NCBI GenBank assembly: GCA_903847205.1 | Contig: CAINDA010000045.1 | Coordinates: forward strand, 248,001-312,000 | Source of the DNA: an uncultured Bacteroidota bacterium | GTDB lineage: Bacteria; Bacteroidota; Bacteroidia; 2-12-FULL-35-15 | Length of the DNA stretch: 64,000 nt | Direction: 5' to 3' | In this document: one piece after another, positions 53,371 through 61,807 of the stretch | How the letters are laid out: each line of letters begins with the position of its first letter | Position numbering within the stretch: position 1 is the stretch's first letter | Program-made: the position numbers and the translations under genes | The notes under the pieces: generated by a model | The model's input: only the letters and a program-made list of their open reading frames with translations | The model's database searches: none | Told to the model about the DNA's origin: nothing

Positions 53371-54384
53371 ATGATAAGCATCAAATTGTCACAGAAAGAA
53401 AAAATCAAGCATTTGATTTATTGGCTAATTATTACAGCATTTTTATGTGTTGTAGATCCAGTACCTGCTAATTTATTTGTTCAGATTGTTAGTACTTTAA
53501 TTATAATGCTCGTTTATATGTTTGTATATTATGCCCAATGCCTATATATTTTCCCAGCGTTTTATAAAAAACATACACTGAAATTGACTTTATCTATTCT
53601 ATCCATTTTGATTTTATATTTTGCAATTAATTATTCAAACCTAAATTATGTTGTAACTTTATTTGGTAATGCCAACCCTGTATTGAGCGAGTCTAAGTTC
53701 ACGTTGATATCCGACTATTTAATATTGTTTGCTATTGTTTCGGTTGTGGCGTTTGGATCCTTTCAAAATAAAATGAGTATCCTAAAAATACAACTGCAAA
53801 GTGAAAAAGAAAAAGCTTTGCTTATTAAAGAGCTTGGTTTTTTTAAAAACCAGTTTAATTCACATATTACTTTTAACTTTTTAAACTATTGTTATAACTA
53901 CGTACATGAATCTTCAAAAGAAGCCGCAGAAGCTATTGAGTTATTTTCAGGAATGTTGCGTTATACAATCAATAGCAAACCAAATGAGCTTGTTCTGATA
54001 GAGAAGGAAGTAGAATATATCAACCAGTTTATTAATCTCAAAAAACAATTGAGCAAAGGGATGTATATTGAATTTCGGTCAGATGGCGATTTAAGTAATA
54101 CATATATTTTTCCTAGGATGTTAATCACTTTCGTTGAAAATGCTTTTAAACATGGGAAAACCCATGAAGAATCCAATCCTATAAGTATCTCTTTGAATGC
54201 TATTGCAGATCAGGTTACTTTTGAAGTGAAAAATAAAAAAAATAAAAGTAAAACCCCTTTATCAACTGGCATAGGACAGAATAATGTAAAAAATCAGCTT
54301 GAACTTTATTACAAGAATCGGCATGACCTGAAAATTGCTGAAGATGACGACAATTATGCCTGCAAACTTGTACTGACAAATTAA
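53371..54384 (+). CDS. LytS-like sensor histidine kinase (second copy)
   Basis: A 337-residue paralogue of the kinase at 50117, with the same layout: four membrane helices, FFKNQFNSHITFNFLNYCYN with His165, the N-box TFVENAFKHGKT and the G-box STGIGQNNVKNQL. It too has SHxTFN in place of PHFLFN, so the substitution is a feature of this pair. It follows the prolyl oligopeptidase by nine bases and precedes the LytTR regulator by 11, forming one operon of kinase, peptidase, kinase, regulator. The copies have diverged in the membrane half, so they may sense different ligands. Confidence 0.88.
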   Translation: MISIKLSQKEKIKHLIYWLIITAFLCVVDPVPANLFVQIVSTLIIMLVYMFVYYAQCLYIFPAFYKKHTLKLTLSILSILILYFAINYSNLNYVVTLFGNANPVLSESKFTLISDYLILFAIVSVVAFGSFQNKMSILKIQLQSEKEKALLIKELGFFKNQFNSHITFNFLNYCYNYVHESSKEAAEAIELFSGMLRYTINSKPNELVLIEKEVEYINQFINLKKQLSKGMYIEFRSDGDLSNTYIFPRMLITFVENAFKHGKTHEESNPISISLNAIADQVTFEVKNKKNKSKTPLSTGIGQNNVKNQLELYYKNRHDLKIAEDDDNYACKLVLTN

Positions 54385-54395
54385 AGAATTTATCT

Positions 54396-55112
54396 ATGAT
54401 CACTTGTATCGTTATTGATGACCAGGAAGAAGCCATTGAAGTGTTGACCGATCATATTCAGAAAAAACCAGAACTTTCTCTTGAAGGAAAATTCACCAAT
54501 CCTCTTGAAGCGATGAGTTTTCTTGAAAATAAGAAAGTTGATCTTGTTTTTATCGATATTCAAATGCCGCACCTGAACGGACTCGAATTTATTGAAAGCC
54601 TTAGGGCAAAAAAAGGAAGTGATGTTCCCAAGTTTGTATTCACAACTGGGTTTAGTGAGTATGCCTTGTCGGGCTTTGAGCATGGCGTATCTGATTACCT
54701 GATGAAACCAATTGGGTTCAAACGATTTAACATTGCCATAGATCGTTTAATCAGCGATCTTAAAAAGAATAATGCAACAACCGAAGGTGCAAAAGATTTC
54801 TTTTTCGCGGATGTTGATGGTAAAAAAGTAAAGATCAACATGAAGGATATTGTATATATAGAGAGTTCAGGGAATTATATCACCGTTTTTGGCAACAATT
54901 TTAAACTATTATTGTACAAATCTATGAGTGCCATTCAGGAAATAATAGACCCAGATATTTTTATACGGTCGCATAAATCTTACATTGTTTCCATTAATTA
55001 TATTGAAGCAATGAAAGGAAATGAACTTGCTTTAAAATTAGGTTCGGTAACTAGATATATCCCCATTGGCGCAACATTTAAAGATGCTATTTTAAAAAAA
55101 TTAAGAATTTAA
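54396..55112 (+). CDS. LytTR-family response regulator
   Basis: A 238-residue regulator with a receiver (acidic pair D8-D9, phospho-acceptor Asp54 in LVFIDIQMPHLNG, Lys104 in LMKPIG) and a C-terminal LytTR DNA-binding domain (residues about 138-236: DIVYIESSGNYITVFGNNFK, FIRSHKSYIVSINYIEAM, RYIPIGATFKDAIL). LytTR regulators commonly control bacteriocin and quorum-sensing genes by binding direct repeats upstream. It is the only regulator for the two kinases. The precursor gene at 55306 begins 193 bp downstream and is its likeliest target. Confidence 0.94.
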   Translation: MITCIVIDDQEEAIEVLTDHIQKKPELSLEGKFTNPLEAMSFLENKKVDLVFIDIQMPHLNGLEFIESLRAKKGSDVPKFVFTTGFSEYALSGFEHGVSDYLMKPIGFKRFNIAIDRLISDLKKNNATTEGAKDFFFADVDGKKVKINMKDIVYIESSGNYITVFGNNFKLLLYKSMSAIQEIIDPDIFIRSHKSYIVSINYIEAMKGNELALKLGSVTRYIPIGATFKDAILKKLRI

Positions 55113-55305
55113 TTTATGAATAACCATTTTTATTAAACTTTAAATTTCCCGAAAATTATTTTGCATTGCTAAGATTTAAGTTCATATCGCCAAAACTCCC
55201 GTTTGAATAAAATATTTTTTCTTCAATAAATTTCTCGCATTCTTTGCAATGTAATTAATTAATCTAATTTTATACCTTACTGTGTATAGGAAACAGTGTA
55301 AAACA

Positions 55306-55500
55306 ATGAAAAAAGTAAAATTTCTGAAAAAACTTTCTTTAAACAAAGAAACTATTGCAAAGTTAAATACTGAGCAAATGAACCAGGTGAATGGCGGATT
55401 CACAATTATCAACACAGCGGCTGGAGGAGCTTGTAAGACCTATCAAAAAAGTTGTTTTGACCATTGTGGAAGTTGGATTAATTGTGCTGCGACCGCCTAA
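55306..55500 (+). CDS. Class I lanthipeptide precursor, four-Cys core
   Basis: A 64-residue precursor. The leader MKKVKFLKKLSLNKETIAKL with NTEQMNQVNGG matches the GG-type Bacteroidota natural-product leader, with the LNKETIAKLN segment that LanB enzymes read. The core after GG (30-31) is 33 residues with Cys43, 50, 54 and 60, and Ser/Thr at 33, 37, 45, 49, 56 and 63, enough for four thioether rings. A second GG at 40-41 gives an alternative 23-residue core starting ACKTYQKSC. It lies before the S41 peptidase, LanC, LanB and the C39 exporter, with a terminator directly behind it. Confidence 0.9.
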   Translation: MKKVKFLKKLSLNKETIAKLNTEQMNQVNGGFTIINTAAGGACKTYQKSCFDHCGSWINCAATA

Positions 55501-55533
55501 TTGTGTTTGATTAATTTTTTAATTGAAAATTTG

Positions 55534-55564
55534 AACCCTTCGGGATAAACGTACCCGAAGGGTT
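55534..55564 (+). terminator. Strong hairpin after the lanthipeptide precursor gene
   Basis: AACCCTTCGGG pairs perfectly with CCCGAAGGGTT around a nine-base loop, followed by TATCTTATT. Its place between the precursor and the processing genes would make precursor mRNA more abundant than mRNA for the enzymes, a common arrangement in bacteriocin operons. Confidence 0.85.
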
Positions 55565-55600
55565 TATCTTATTAAATTTACTAAGCATAATGTTTAAAAT

Positions 55601-57307
55601 ATGAAAAAACATAAATTTATACTGACAATATTATTGTTATTTGCCATTAATAGTAATTCTCAAAATTCAGATAAACTATCGCTAAATTCAAAGCTTTCAG
55701 ATTTGTCTAAATCATGGGGCATTTTAAAATATCACCATCCGGGTATTGCTTCAGGCACAGTTAATTGGGATAGTTGCCTTTTATTTAGCATAAAAAAAGT
55801 ATTGAATGATTCTTCGACAAATATTCAAAACGAAATAAAAAATCTTATTTTAATTGCTGAAAAGAACCAGCCCCCCACCTCGAAAAATAATATTAGTAAG
55901 AAAATATCTACTAATGATTCTTTCTTCAAATCGAACTACTTTTTAACCATTAATGATACAATAAAACAATTCTTAGAAAAAACAATAAAGGGAGACCATG
56001 CTCCTAAAAATTATTATATGCAAAGAAAATGGGACTTATTAGATTTTTCTTTTGAAAAAAACTATACAGACCAATTACCTGATGTGGAATATCGATTGCT
56101 TGGCTTGTTTCGCTTTTGGAATATAATTGAATTCTTTTATCCCTATAAAAATCTTATGGATTCCGATTGGGATCAATTATTATTAAAGTATATACCCCTG
56201 TTTCAACAATGTAAAAACCGGGAAGAATATTTTTGGATTGTTTCTGAATTTTTAACTAAGCTTGATGACGGTCATGCGCTTGTTTTTGATAAATACCGTT
56301 TTGATTATACGGACAAGTATGAATTACCTATTCATTTTAAATGGATAGGAAAAAAAATGGTTGTTGCCGATATTAATTCCCGAAAAATAAAACGAATATA
56401 TAAAATTAATGCAGGAGATTATATAGTTAAAATAAACAACAGAACAGTTGATGAAGAAATAAAAAGATGGTCGAGAATGGCTCCTGCCTCAAATGAAGAA
56501 AGAAAAATGAATATAATTAGCATATATTTTTATCATGGAACATCAAAACGCATGTTGCTTAAAATAGCAAAACAAAATGGGGATACAGTGTCAATTGCAT
56601 GTAGGTTGAAATCCCAAAATGCTTTTAGAAGAAATGTCCGTGATATAAAAGACCTTATTGCAAGCAATAGAAAAATAAGAAAAACAACCAAGCAACTTAA
56701 ATCAGCCGGAATAGGTTTTATAAACGGCTTCGGGAATAACAATAAAGGCATCACAAAAGAATATCGCGTTGCAAAACAAAATAAAGCTATTATTATTGAC
56801 ATGAGAGATTATCCAAAAGCTGACCTTATGTTCCTGTTCAATCAATATTTATTTAAAGAGAAGAAAATATTTATAAAATACATTATAGCAGATTCTGTTT
56901 ATGCCGGGCGTTTCAACATACAATATGATTCATTGTCAAGACTGCCTAACTATGGTGATAAAAACCTTTCCTATTACACGGGAAAGATAGTTGTATTGGT
57001 CAATACAAAAACATTAAGTAATGCGGAATGGGTTGTAATGGGATTACAAACACAGCCAAATGTGGTAGTAATAGGCAGTCAAACAGCAGGAGCAGACGGA
57101 AATATTGTACTAGTGCCATTGCCGGGAGGGTTTAAGGCTTGTTTTTCTGGACTTGGAGTAGAATATCCAGACGGAACTCAAACACAACGAATAGGACTAA
57201 AAATAGATGTAAAATTGCAGGAAACAATGCAGGGATTTATTTCAGGGAAAGACGAAGTTTTAGACTCCGCTATAGATTTTATAAAAAATAAAGGTTATGT
57301 CAATTAA
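55601..57307 (+). CDS. S41-family peptidase (tail-specific protease-like)
   Basis: A 568-residue exported protein (signal MKKHKFILTILLLFAINSNS). Residues about 165-230 are a helical/cap region (YRLLGLFRFWNIIEFFYPYK), a PDZ-like domain is at about 245-300 (INAGDYIVKINNRTVDEEIK) and the S41 core follows. The nucleophile is Ser473 in KTLSNAEWVVMGL. The Lys expected in the next loop is not seen; the segment reads GSQTAGADGN, so the catalytic partner is unclear. Such enzymes are frequent in Bacteroidota peptide-natural-product loci and may trim the product or leader outside the inner membrane. It is on the same strand between the precursor and LanC. Confidence 0.85.
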   Translation: MKKHKFILTILLLFAINSNSQNSDKLSLNSKLSDLSKSWGILKYHHPGIASGTVNWDSCLLFSIKKVLNDSSTNIQNEIKNLILIAEKNQPPTSKNNISKKISTNDSFFKSNYFLTINDTIKQFLEKTIKGDHAPKNYYMQRKWDLLDFSFEKNYTDQLPDVEYRLLGLFRFWNIIEFFYPYKNLMDSDWDQLLLKYIPLFQQCKNREEYFWIVSEFLTKLDDGHALVFDKYRFDYTDKYELPIHFKWIGKKMVVADINSRKIKRIYKINAGDYIVKINNRTVDEEIKRWSRMAPASNEERKMNIISIYFYHGTSKRMLLKIAKQNGDTVSIACRLKSQNAFRRNVRDIKDLIASNRKIRKTTKQLKSAGIGFINGFGNNNKGITKEYRVAKQNKAIIIDMRDYPKADLMFLFNQYLFKEKKIFIKYIIADSVYAGRFNIQYDSLSRLPNYGDKNLSYYTGKIVVLVNTKTLSNAEWVVMGLQTQPNVVVIGSQTAGADGNIVLVPLPGGFKACFSGLGVEYPDGTQTQRIGLKIDVKLQETMQGFISGKDEVLDSAIDFIKNKGYVN

Positions 57308-57364
57308 GCTTGGACCCAATCCAGATATTGCGATTGTTTAGTTCCTGCAATGTCGCTTTAAATC

Positions 57365-57372
57365 TAGATTTG
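57365..57372 (+). promoter_or_regulatory. Candidate -7 element TAGATTTG for the lanC-lanB-exporter operon
   Basis: This is an exact match to TAnnTTTG, 38 bases before the LanC start at 57411. No TTG at the right distance was found. It would allow separate transcription of the modification genes. Confidence 0.45.
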
Positions 57373-57410
57373 CATAATAACAGTCATACCTTTAAATAAA
57401 TAAACTTGAT

Positions 57411-58625
57411 ATGTCAAAAAAATTGTATCCAGAAACATTAATTGAAACAATAACAAATATTTCAAAAACTCTTTCTGTAGATAAAAATCTTAATAATAAA
57501 AATAGCGGCATACATACAGGTTCAGCGGGGATAGCGCTTTTTTTTCACCATTTAAATCAAATTATCCCAAATGAAAGTAATCACGATAACTGTTTACGAC
57601 ATATAGAAAAATGTGTTGACGCTATTGAAAACCAGCAACTAGGCTATACCTTTTGTTCGGGGATCGCGGGGATTGCATGGGGATTAGAATATTTTTCTGA
57701 TAAAGGCCTTTTTGAAGTTGAGGAGGAAGATTTTTTATCTGAATTGGATATTCATATATTTAATCACGCAACAAATGATATTGAAAATAATAATGTTGAT
57801 TTTCTGCATGGTGGAATTGGTGCAATTGCTTATTTCTTAAATCGTTTGCCAAATATTTATGCAGAAGATTGTTTAATAAAATTTGTAAATCTTCTTTGGG
57901 AAAAAGCTGAAAAGGGAACAAATGAGATAAAATGGAAAAATAGTTTTAATCAGGAACTCTCTGAGCCCGGCATAATTAGGGAATACAATCTTGGTCTTTC
58001 TCATGGTATTCCCAGTTTAATTATTATTTTAATTAAAATATATAACAAAAATATTGCAGCAACTAAATGCAAAAAATTAATTATGGGCAGTATCGAATGG
58101 ATACTAAATCAAAAACTTCCCGAGTCATACGATTCCATTTTTCCAAATTCGGTTGGTTCAACTATTGAAAAACATAGTAGTCGATTAGCATGGTGCTACG
58201 GAGATTTGGGTGTATCCTCCTCTATATGGCAGGCAGGTCAGGCACTTAATAGAGAAGATTGGAAACAAGAAGCTCTCAACATTCTATTGCACAGCAGCAA
58301 GCGAAGAGATTTAAAAGAAAACAGTGTGGTAGATGCTGCTTTATGCCACGGTACGGCAGGTATAGCACATATTTTTAACCGTTTCTATAAAGAAACAGGC
58401 ATTAAAGAGTTTGATGATGCTCGTTGGTATTGGCTGGAACAAACTTTAAAAATGGCAAAATGGGAAGATGGCCTTGCCGGATACAAAGTCTGGCAAGCGG
58501 AACGAGGATGGCAAAACGAGGATGGACTTTTGGAGGGGGTAGCAGGTATTGGCTTGACCTTGCTCGGTTTTTTAACTAATGATGTAAATGATTTAAGCTG
58601 GGACAGTTGTTTATTATTAAGCTAA
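57411..58625 (+). CDS. lanC: Lanthionine synthetase C-like cyclase (LanC)
   Basis: A 404-residue cyclase that adds Cys thiols to dehydrated Ser/Thr to close the thioether rings. The seven glycine-rich repeats of the alpha/alpha barrel are visible (SGIHTGSAGIALFF, FCSGIAGIAWGL, FLHGGIGAIAYFL, LSHGIPSLIIIL, CYGDLGVSSSIW, CHGTAGIAHIF, LLEGVAGIGLTLLG). The Zn ligands are Cys262 in AWCYGD, and Cys312 and His313 in ALCHGTAG. His198 in LSHG corresponds to the catalytic His of NisC. It is 12 bases upstream of LanB and has its own candidate promoter at 57365. The name is generic. Confidence 0.94.
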   Translation: MSKKLYPETLIETITNISKTLSVDKNLNNKNSGIHTGSAGIALFFHHLNQIIPNESNHDNCLRHIEKCVDAIENQQLGYTFCSGIAGIAWGLEYFSDKGLFEVEEEDFLSELDIHIFNHATNDIENNNVDFLHGGIGAIAYFLNRLPNIYAEDCLIKFVNLLWEKAEKGTNEIKWKNSFNQELSEPGIIREYNLGLSHGIPSLIIILIKIYNKNIAATKCKKLIMGSIEWILNQKLPESYDSIFPNSVGSTIEKHSSRLAWCYGDLGVSSSIWQAGQALNREDWKQEALNILLHSSKRRDLKENSVVDAALCHGTAGIAHIFNRFYKETGIKEFDDARWYWLEQTLKMAKWEDGLAGYKVWQAERGWQNEDGLLEGVAGIGLTLLGFLTNDVNDLSWDSCLLLS

Positions 58626-58637
58626 AAAATATTTTAA

Positions 58638-61600
58638 TTGACAAATTATACTTATCACACCTGTTTTATTTTCCGATCACCACAGCTTCCGATTCAAAAA
58701 AATGGAATCAGTGTATCCGACTTATTTAATTTTAGTAAACAGGCTTTTTTTAAAGAAGCGATCTATATTGCATCTCCTGTTTTACTCGATGAATTAGTAA
58801 AATGGCATAATGGCGAACTTAAGGATACTAAGGAGGTTGATAAACTTGTAGTTTCACTTTACAAATATTACACACGTATGCAGAGTCGTTGCACACCTTA
58901 TGGATTATTTGCTGCGTGTGCAAGTGGAAAATGGGGCGGACAAAATGAGCTGATAATTGATGATAGGGTAAAACGCCACACACGTTTAGATATGAATTAT
59001 CTGTGCGCACTGGCACAAAAATTAAATACACATACAGTTCTCATACCCTTGTTAAGATTCTATCCCAATAACAGTATTTATGCTTTTGGTGAAACATTGC
59101 GTTATGTGGAATACAAATACGTAAACAATAAGCGCATTCATCAAATAAATAGTGTTGAAAATTCCGAGTATTTGAGCGCATTATTAGTGTGCGCCCAAAA
59201 GGGCGCACCAATAAATGAGTTGTCATCCATAATAATTGATGACGAAATTTCGGAAGAGGAAGCTGAGAGTTTTGTAAGAGAATTAATTCAAAGTCAAATA
59301 TTAGTTTCTGAACTTGAGCCAGCAGTTACTGGTGATGAATTTATTTTTCAAATTATTAATTCTCTTAAACTTATCAATAAAAATAATAATCCTGAAATTG
59401 ATTCGGTCATTCAATTGCTAATATCTACTCAAGAACAGATTGCAGTTATTGATAACCAGTTGGGAAATAATGTGGAAACTTATCGAAACATTTATCAAAA
59501 TTTAAAAACATTAGAAACTCCAATTGAAGAAAATCAACTGTTTCAAACCGATCTTTATAAAACAACAACATCTGCATCGCTTGATAAATCAATACAGATA
59601 AAATTATCAGAAGCCGTTGAATTTTTAAATAAATTCTCAACTATTAGTGAAAATTCAAATCTTAAAAAGTTTAAAGAAAATTTTTATACCCAGTATGAAG
59701 ATTCTGAGGTTCCTTTATTGGAAGTATTAGATACAGAAACAGGAATAGGGTATACAGGAAAAGACATATTTGGAGTTAATACTTTATTAGATGATATTTA
59801 TTTTCCAGGAAAAGAGGCAGAATCGTCGGAAATACGCTGGAACAAACAGCAGGAATTACTGCAGGGCAAATTGCTGCAGGCAATAAAAAATAATGATTAT
59901 ATCGTGTCATTTAATGATGAAGAAATAAAAAATGTCGGGAAGCATTCAACCCTGTTGCCGGATACTATTCCGATTATGTTCCGTTTGATAGATAATGAAA
60001 ATAAAATTTATTTGCAAAATTGTGGTGGTTCAAGTGCCGCAAATTTATTAGGACGTTTCGCCCACGGTGATACTGAAATCCACGGTATCATAAATGACAT
60101 CACTGCTCACGAAGAAAAATTAAATAAGGAAAAAGTCTTAGCTGAAATTGTGCATCTGCCTGAAAGTCGCATTGGCAACATTTTATTACGTCCTGTTTTA
60201 AGAAATTATGAAATTCCTTATTTAGGAAAGTCTGCTTTGCCTTTCGAAAAACAAATTCAATTACAGGATTTAATGGTGTCTGTCCAAAACAATAAAATTA
60301 TTCTCCGTTCTAAAATATTGAATAAAGAAATTATTCCACGATTAAGTTCCGCTCATAATTATACTTTCGAAGCCTTACCTGTTTACCAATTTTTGTGCGA
60401 TTTACAAACACAGTATTTCGAAAAATCAGGATTAGGTTTTAGCTGGGGATATATAAGTGGTGGATATAAATTTTTACCTCGTGCCGAATATAAAAATGTT
60501 ATTTTGGAACGAGCAAAATGGCAATTAATAAAATCGGATTTTCAGATTTTGTTGGATGAAAAAAATCCAAACTACATAAAAAATATTATAGACTGGCGCA
60601 CACAATTAAATATGCCACTTCATGTTGTTTTAGTTGAAGGCGACAATGAATTGCTTGTAAACTTTGAAGATGAGTTAAGCATTAAAATGCTTGTGAACAG
60701 CATTAAAAAAAGAGAAAAAATTGTACTCGAAGAATTTTTGTTTGATACTAAGAATTTAGTTATAAAAGATACTAATGGAAATGGTTATACAAATGAATTT
60801 ATTGCTATCCTTTTAAAAAATGTAATTCCAACTACAGCTCCCACACCAGCTTTAGCTGGGGTGAAGAAAATTGAAGTTAGTTTTAGTGTGCCCTTGCAAC
60901 GTACATTTAGTATCGGTAGCGAGTGGCTTTATTATAAATTTTATTCTGGCGTTAAAACTGCCGACAAGTTGTTAGCAGACGTAATCAGGCCACTTACTGA
61001 TGAACTAATAGCACACAAGTGGATCGATAAGTTTTTCTTTATTCGTTACTCCGATCCGGAAACGCATATCCGTTTGCGTTTTCATTTTACTGAACTTGAT
61101 AAAATTGGAAATGTTATAGCTACCGTTAATAAAAGGTTTCAGCCGTTTATGGATCAGGGATTAATTACAAAAATTCAAACCGATACTTATCGCCGAGAAT
61201 TAGAACGGTATGGTTCAAATTCGATGGAAATAGGAGAATCTGTTTTTTTTATTGATAGTGTTGTAACACTAAATCTCTTGGATTTAATTGATGGCGAAGA
61301 AGGTGAAAAAATAAGGTGGCAGTTTGCCGTTCGGAGCTTAGATGCTCTTTTAACTGATTTCAAATTTAATTCTAATGAAAAGTTATTGTTACTTGAACAT
61401 TTAAAAGATGGATTTATACGTGAACATGGTGGAAGCAAGGAATTGAAATTACAACTCGATAATAAATTCCGTAATGTTCGCAAGCAGGTTGAAGATATTT
61501 TGAACATCGATTCAGATGCTTCTAGTGAAATCCTTCCATTGATTGAACTTTTAGAATGGAAAAAGGAGCAGTTAGAACCATTGGCCGAAAAAATTATTGA

Positions 61601-61802
61601 ACTCAAAAACACTAATCAGTTGCAAATTGGTTTGAATGATTTATTGGGAAGCTATATTCACATGACACTAAACCGTGTTTTTATGGCACGTCAGCGTACT
61701 TACGAATTGGTGGTATATGATTTACTTTACAGATATTATAAATCTTTGGCAGGAAGGGAAAAAAGTCGGAAAAATATCCCTATCATTAACAAAGATTTAT
61801 AA
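58638..61802 (+). CDS. lanB: Class I lantibiotic dehydratase (LanB), full-length
   Basis: A 1054-residue enzyme that glutamylates Ser/Thr using Glu-tRNA and then eliminates it. The N-terminal part matches Lant_dehydr_N (FIFRSPQLPI, RCTPYGLFAACASGKWG, RHTRLDMNYLCALAQKL). The C-terminal 300 residues are the SpaB-C / thiopeptide-type elimination domain (GSEWLYYKFYSGVKTADKLL, FFFIRYSDPETHIRLRFHF). Both halves are in one protein, unlike split enzymes. The start must be TTG at 58638, because an in-frame TAA precedes it directly and no ATG fits the family N-terminus. It follows LanC by 12 bases and is followed by the exporter after five. Confidence 0.93.
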   Translation: MTNYTYHTCFIFRSPQLPIQKNGISVSDLFNFSKQAFFKEAIYIASPVLLDELVKWHNGELKDTKEVDKLVVSLYKYYTRMQSRCTPYGLFAACASGKWGGQNELIIDDRVKRHTRLDMNYLCALAQKLNTHTVLIPLLRFYPNNSIYAFGETLRYVEYKYVNNKRIHQINSVENSEYLSALLVCAQKGAPINELSSIIIDDEISEEEAESFVRELIQSQILVSELEPAVTGDEFIFQIINSLKLINKNNNPEIDSVIQLLISTQEQIAVIDNQLGNNVETYRNIYQNLKTLETPIEENQLFQTDLYKTTTSASLDKSIQIKLSEAVEFLNKFSTISENSNLKKFKENFYTQYEDSEVPLLEVLDTETGIGYTGKDIFGVNTLLDDIYFPGKEAESSEIRWNKQQELLQGKLLQAIKNNDYIVSFNDEEIKNVGKHSTLLPDTIPIMFRLIDNENKIYLQNCGGSSAANLLGRFAHGDTEIHGIINDITAHEEKLNKEKVLAEIVHLPESRIGNILLRPVLRNYEIPYLGKSALPFEKQIQLQDLMVSVQNNKIILRSKILNKEIIPRLSSAHNYTFEALPVYQFLCDLQTQYFEKSGLGFSWGYISGGYKFLPRAEYKNVILERAKWQLIKSDFQILLDEKNPNYIKNIIDWRTQLNMPLHVVLVEGDNELLVNFEDELSIKMLVNSIKKREKIVLEEFLFDTKNLVIKDTNGNGYTNEFIAILLKNVIPTTAPTPALAGVKKIEVSFSVPLQRTFSIGSEWLYYKFYSGVKTADKLLADVIRPLTDELIAHKWIDKFFFIRYSDPETHIRLRFHFTELDKIGNVIATVNKRFQPFMDQGLITKIQTDTYRRELERYGSNSMEIGESVFFIDSVVTLNLLDLIDGEEGEKIRWQFAVRSLDALLTDFKFNSNEKLLLLEHLKDGFIREHGGSKELKLQLDNKFRNVRKQVEDILNIDSDASSEILPLIELLEWKKEQLEPLAEKIIELKNTNQLQIGLNDLLGSYIHMTLNRVFMARQRTYELVVYDLLYRYYKSLAGREKSRKNIPIINKDL

Positions 61803-61807
61803 AACGA

